From: an uncultured Thiotrichaceae bacterium
GTDB taxonomy: Bacteria > Pseudomonadota > Gammaproteobacteria > Thiotrichales > Thiotrichaceae
Direction: 5' to 3'
Assembly: GCA_902727945.1 (NCBI GenBank)
Contig: CACVAV010000112.1
Location: forward strand, 1 to 34,232
Length of the DNA: 34,232 nucleotides
Positions 30,633-34,232 of this stretch are shown here, piece by piece. A program made the position numbers and the translations under genes. Every line of letters begins with the position of its first letter. Position 1 is the stretch's first letter. Under the pieces are notes generated by a model that was not told the origin of the DNA, did not search any database, and saw only the letters and a list, made by a program, of their open reading frames with translations.

Positions 30633-31570
30633 TGGTCACAAGGGCACGAGGCCAAAAGCAGGGTGTGAAGCCGAAGCCGGTGAAGCGACCCGCACCGAAA
30701 GCTGCTGTGCGGAAGAGAGCACCTGTTCGTAAGAAAGCGCCCGTTGCCCGGCGACAACAGAATGTTGCTACCCGGTCGCAGCAGAAAAAGCCCGCTTGGT
30801 CTGTCACGCTGACGCCACGGATTCTGAATGTTTTGTCAGTTGGAGCAGTATTCCTGGTTTTGTTGGGCGGTGGCATGTGGCTGAGTACCTGGTTGAATAA
30901 TCCGGAAAACCTGCTGATTGAGAAGGTTGAGTGGAAAGGGGATGTGAATCACCTGACGCAGACAGAGTTGGATACGTTAATTGAGCCTTACACTGCCACT
31001 AATTTGTATTTGTTGGATGCCAGTATGCTGGAACAAACGCTTGAAGCTCATCCTTGGGTGCGTTCAGTCAGCTTGCATAAGGTTTGGCCGGAGCAGCTGA
31101 TTATCAATCTGGAAGAACAATTTCCGGTGGCCTTCTGGGGGCAGAAACATTTGTTAAACCAGTTTGGTGAGGTTTTTGAAGGGGAGTTGCCCGCTAAGGC
31201 AGAGATTTTCCCGACCATTTTTAGCCCGATTGAGAAAGGGCGTGCAATGGCTGAGCGCTATGTGGAGCTGATGCAAATGCTTGATGGACTCGGTTTAGAA
31301 ATTGTTGAGCTGACTGAAGATGAAAGTGGTTCGTGGCGGATGAAATTTCGTCAGGGGCAGGAAATTATCTTGGGTCGTAAGGAGCAGAAGAAGCGTGTGA
31401 AGCGTTTCAGGGTGGGCTACATGCAGGAGTTAAGTGCGAAGTTTGAAGACATTCGCCGGGTTGATCTGCGGTATACCAATGGTTTTGCAGTTGAATGGAA
31501 GCAGGGTTCCGGTCATGCCGGAGCTGTAGGATCTCCGGGGATAATGATGCCGGAGCGGCTCGGGAGTTAA
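30632..31570 (+). CDS. ftsQ: Cell division protein FtsQ
   Basis: A 312-residue bitopic protein of the divisome that links FtsL-FtsB to the Z-ring-associated machinery. The N-terminal cytoplasmic part (1-60) is very basic: 19 Lys/Arg and no acidic residue among the first 53. A membrane helix follows at about 65-87, then a POTRA domain (about 94-165, IEKVEWKGDVNHL, HPWVRSVSLHKVWPEQLII) and the beta domain (about 170-285). It is longer than E. coli FtsQ (276), mostly through the basic tail. The gene overlaps ddlB by one base and ends 3 nt before ftsA. Confidence 0.95.
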   Translation: MVTRARGQKQGVKPKPVKRPAPKAAVRKRAPVRKKAPVARRQQNVATRSQQKKPAWSVTLTPRILNVLSVGAVFLVLLGGGMWLSTWLNNPENLLIEKVEWKGDVNHLTQTELDTLIEPYTATNLYLLDASMLEQTLEAHPWVRSVSLHKVWPEQLIINLEEQFPVAFWGQKHLLNQFGEVFEGELPAKAEIFPTIFSPIEKGRAMAERYVELMQMLDGLGLEIVELTEDESGSWRMKFRQGQEIILGRKEQKKRVKRFRVGYMQELSAKFEDIRRVDLRYTNGFAVEWKQGSGHAGAVGSPGIMMPERLGS

Positions 31571-31573
31571 TTT

Positions 31574-32812
31574 ATGTCGAAAAAAGTTGAGCAGGACACG
31601 ATTGTTGCGCTGGATATAGGTACTTCAAAGGTGGTTGCCTTGGTGGGTAGTATTACCGACGAGGGCGGACTTGAAGTGATTGGTATTGGTGCTTACCCGT
31701 CCCGTGGTTTAAAAAAGGGTGTGGTAGTTAACATTGAATCGACTATTCAATCGATCCAGCGGGCTGTAGAAGAAGCTGAATTAATGTCCGGCATGCAGAT
31801 TGATTCTGTTTATGTCGGTATCGCCGGTAGCCACGTGCGCAGTTTAAATTCACATGGAATTGTGGCGATCAAAGACAAGGAAGTCACTTCTTTTGATGTT
31901 GACCGGGTAATGGATGCGGCGCGGGCAGTGGCCATCCCGGCAGATCAGCGGATTTTACATGTTCTGCCTCAGGAATATGTCATTGATCAGCAGGAAGGTA
32001 TCCGTGAACCGATCGGCATGTCCGGCGTGCGCCTGGAAGCACGGGTACATCTGGTCACTGCCGCACACAGTGCCGCACAGAATATCGTCAAGTGTGTTGA
32101 GCGTTGTGGTTTGCGGGTCGAGGATATTATTCTGGAGCAGGTAGCTTCCAGTTATGCGGTTTTGGAAGAAGATGAAAAAGAGCTGGGCGTTTGTCTCGTT
32201 GATATTGGTGGTGGTACCAGTGATATTGCGGTCTTTCTGAATGGCTCGATTCACCATACGGCCGTGATCCCGATTGCGGGTGATCAGGTAACAAATGATA
32301 TTGCTGTCGCAGTCAGGACACCCACCCCGCATGCTGAAAAAATCAAGGTGCGTTTCGGGTCGGCATTGCGACAACTGGTTGAAGAAGAAGAGTTTGTAGA
32401 AGTGCCTGGAGTAGGCGAGCGTGAAGCACGCAGTCTCTCTACCCAGACACTGGCATCAGTGATCGAACCTCGTTATGAGGAGTTGTTTTCACTGGTGCTA
32501 CAGGAATTACGCCGAAGTGGTTATGAGGAGCGTATCGGGGCAGGCATTGTGCTGACCGGCGGTACCTCCAAAATGCACGGCGTGGTCGATCTGGCAGAGG
32601 AGGTATTCCACATGCCGGTTCGGATTGGTATGCCGCGTGGCATTGGAGGGCTGCGTGGCGAAGTACAAGATCCTATCCACTCCACAGGGGTAGGTCTCTT
32701 GCTGTACGGATTAACGCAGCAGGCATACGGTGAAACCAGAACGTTTAGTACTCATGTTGAGTCGGAGAGTGTGTGGCAACGTTTGAAAAACTGGTTTAAC
32801 GGAAATTTTTAA
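31574..32812 (+). CDS. ftsA: Cell division protein FtsA
   Basis: A 412-residue actin-like ATPase that tethers FtsZ to the membrane. It has phosphate-1 motif VALDIGTSKVVALVG (about 11-25), the 1C domain (about 85-165), LVDIGGGTSDIAVF as phosphate-2 and IVLTGGTSKMHG near the adenosine site. The C-terminal WQRLKNWFNGNF forms the amphipathic membrane-targeting helix. GGGAG lies 8 nt before the ATG. A 128-nt gap separates it from ftsZ. Confidence 0.98.
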   Translation: MSKKVEQDTIVALDIGTSKVVALVGSITDEGGLEVIGIGAYPSRGLKKGVVVNIESTIQSIQRAVEEAELMSGMQIDSVYVGIAGSHVRSLNSHGIVAIKDKEVTSFDVDRVMDAARAVAIPADQRILHVLPQEYVIDQQEGIREPIGMSGVRLEARVHLVTAAHSAAQNIVKCVERCGLRVEDIILEQVASSYAVLEEDEKELGVCLVDIGGGTSDIAVFLNGSIHHTAVIPIAGDQVTNDIAVAVRTPTPHAEKIKVRFGSALRQLVEEEEFVEVPGVGEREARSLSTQTLASVIEPRYEELFSLVLQELRRSGYEERIGAGIVLTGGTSKMHGVVDLAEEVFHMPVRIGMPRGIGGLRGEVQDPIHSTGVGLLLYGLTQQAYGETRTFSTHVESESVWQRLKNWFNGNF

Positions 32813-32872
32813 TAGTACCGTAGTGTGGTAGATATTTTCAGTAAGCAAACCCCGCTGAATAGGGAATCTGGG

Positions 32873-32889
32873 TTTTAAGATTCTTAAAA
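32873..32889. promoter_or_regulatory. 17-nt palindrome in the ftsA-ftsZ gap
   Basis: TTTTAAGA-T-TCTTAAAA is symmetric over 8 bp on each side of one central base. It lies 51 nt upstream of the ftsZ ATG, in the only sizeable gap of the cluster. It is AT-rich and could be a regulator site or part of an ftsZ promoter region. No near-consensus -35/-10 pair is evident. Confidence 0.4.
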
Positions 32890-32940
32890 ATATTTACTGG
32901 TGTCTTTACATAGTTAGCAATTTTAAATTGGAGAACGGGC

Positions 32941-34104
32941 ATGTTTGAATTAATGGATAATGTAGATAGTACCGCCGTTATTAAAGTGGTTGGTGTTGGT
33001 GGTGGTGGCGGAAATGCGGTAAAAAATATGCTGGAGTCCGGCATTGAAGGTGTTGAGTACATTTGTGCTAATACGGATGCGCAGGCCTTGCAGGGCAGTG
33101 GTGTCCAGACAGTATTGCAGTTAGGCAATTCTTTGACTAAAGGATTAGGCGCGGGTGCCAATCCGGAAGTGGGTCGTGAAGCGGCTCTGGAAGATCGTGA
33201 GCGCATTAAAGAACTGATTGCCGGTTCTGATATGCTGTTTATCACAGCTGGCATGGGGGGTGGTACCGGAACGGGTGCTGCACCGGTGGTGGCTGAAATT
33301 GCTAAAGATTTAGGTATTCTGACCGTGGCTGTAGTGACTAAGCCATTCCCGTTTGAAGGCCCTAAGCGCATGCGCTCTGCTGATGCGGGTATTGCCGAAC
33401 TGGGTAAGCATGTTGACTCACTAATCACTATTCCTAATCAGAAGTTGCTGACTTCTTTGGGTAAGAATGTTTCTCTGCTGGATGCTTTTAAAGCAGCGAA
33501 CAATGTACTGCTGAATGCAGTTCAGGGTATTGCAGAATTGATTACCCGCCCTGGTTTGATCAATGTGGATTTCGCGGATGTGCGCACAACGATGTCCGGC
33601 ATGGGTGTTTCCATGATGGGTACGGGCCGTGCGCAGGGTGAAGAGCGTGCAGCTAAAGCAGCACAGGCCGCGATTTCAAGCCCGTTGTTGGAAGATGTGC
33701 GTCTGGACGGTGCACGTGGCATTCTGGTTAATATCACCGCTGGCCTCGACATGGGAATCCATGAGTTTGAGGAGGTGGGTGAAGTGATTCGTCAGTTTGC
33801 TTCTGATGATGCGACAGTCGTGGTTGGTACAGTTATCGATCCTGAGATGAGTGATGAAATTCGTGTCACGCTGGTTGCTACCGGTCTTGAAGATGATTCT
33901 GTCAGTGCTGCTGCCCCAGCGCCGAAAGCACAGGCTAAGCCACGCCCTGCTTTGCGTCCGGTTGAATTGGAAGAAGCTATCCCACAGAAAATTGCAGTGG
34001 GTGAAGGTCGTGCGACTTCAGGTCGTGGTGTGTATGAACAACGTGCCAGCTTTGAATCCGGTGTGTTGGATATTCCTGCGTTCCTGCGTAACCAGGCGGA
34101 CTAA
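32941..34104 (+). CDS. ftsZ: Cell division GTPase FtsZ
   Basis: A 387-residue tubulin homologue that polymerises into the Z-ring at midcell. The GTP-binding domain has VVGVGGGGGNAVKNM (16-30) and the tubulin signature GGGTGTG (106-112). The T7 catalytic loop is NVDFADV (208-214). A flexible linker rich in Ala, Pro and Lys (about 317-372) precedes the conserved C-terminal peptide LDIPAFLRNQ that binds FtsA and ZipA. Length is close to E. coli (383). GGAG lies 7 nt before the ATG. It is the last gene of the cluster in this window; lpxC, the usual next gene, is not reached. Confidence 0.99.
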   Translation: MFELMDNVDSTAVIKVVGVGGGGGNAVKNMLESGIEGVEYICANTDAQALQGSGVQTVLQLGNSLTKGLGAGANPEVGREAALEDRERIKELIAGSDMLFITAGMGGGTGTGAAPVVAEIAKDLGILTVAVVTKPFPFEGPKRMRSADAGIAELGKHVDSLITIPNQKLLTSLGKNVSLLDAFKAANNVLLNAVQGIAELITRPGLINVDFADVRTTMSGMGVSMMGTGRAQGEERAAKAAQAAISSPLLEDVRLDGARGILVNITAGLDMGIHEFEEVGEVIRQFASDDATVVVGTVIDPEMSDEIRVTLVATGLEDDSVSAAAPAPKAQAKPRPALRPVELEEAIPQKIAVGEGRATSGRGVYEQRASFESGVLDIPAFLRNQAD

Positions 34105-34133
34105 ACTAAGCGTCTAAGCGTCAACTAATATGC

Positions 34134-34179
34134 CCGTATAGAGGCCGGTCCCATTAAGCCGGTCTCTGTCTAGATACGG
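34134..34179 (+). terminator. Long two-part hairpin after ftsZ
   Basis: Inner arms AGAGGCCGG (34140-34148) and CCGGTCTCT (34159-34167) pair over 9 bp with one G-U and a 10-nt loop. Outer arms CCGTAT (34134-34139) and ATACGG (34174-34179) extend the stem, with a 6-nt bulge on the 3' side. It begins 29 nt after the ftsZ stop. No U-tract follows, so it may be a weak terminator or mRNA 3'-end stabiliser. Confidence 0.5.
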
Positions 34180-34232
34180 TTAAGGTTTGTGATAGGTGGT
34201 TTGTGGGGTGTTGTGTCATTCAGCGTGAAGCT

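Noticed and set aside
32838..33428. A 196-codon minus-strand open frame opposite the start of ftsZ
   Set aside because: It mirrors the codon periodicity of ftsZ and has a low-complexity composition. ftsZ is certain on the other strand.

Overview
The window is a chromosomal segment from a Gram-negative gammaproteobacterium. The evidence is the gene order rpsF-rpsR-DUF2232-rplI-dnaB, a complete gamma-type division and cell-wall (dcw) cluster with a meso-diaminopimelate-type MurE, and a type A RNase P RNA. A dsrN-dsrR pair at the left end suggests a sulfur-oxidising lineage that uses the reverse dissimilatory sulfite reductase pathway. No transposase, integrase, tRNA, rRNA operon or CRISPR array is visible. 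I assign no species.

Region 1 (1-5900, minus strand) reads right to left: an EamA-type exporter, dsrN (siroheme amidase), dsrR (a cysteine-free A-type scaffold homologue), a NarX-like sensor kinase, a NarL-type regulator, a rhodanese, and the first 21 codons of an exported protein cut by the window edge. dsrN/dsrR overlap as ATGA and dsrR/kinase as TAATG, so the two-component system is translationally coupled to the dsr genes. The inter-domain linker of dsrN carries two in-frame repeat-like inserts.

Region 2 (6023-10640) holds pdxJ on the plus strand, convergent with dnaB. The minus-strand ribosomal operon rpsF-rpsR-DUF2232-rplI starts at a recognisable sigma70 promoter, has a putative S6:S18 autoregulatory leader, and ends in a strong hairpin before dnaB.

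Region 3 (10740-16440) is the accessory-looking part. It contains a Hanks-type protein kinase behind a 16-bp perfect palindrome, a small two-helix membrane protein, an exosortase H pair (xrtH plus its associated membrane protein), a DUF1853 protein coupled to an unrecognised acidic protein, and a membrane-anchored protein that looks like an M28 peptidase without its metal ligands.

Region 4 (16512-34232, plus strand) begins with rnpB, followed by the dcw cluster: mraZ-rsmH-ftsL-ftsI-murE-murF-mraY-murD-ftsW-murG-murC-ddlB-ftsQ-ftsA-ftsZ. A near-consensus promoter and three 10-bp-phased MraZ boxes precede it. Most junctions overlap by 1-11 nt, and the only sizeable gap is the 128 nt between ftsA and ftsZ. 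These genes build lipid II and assemble the divisome.
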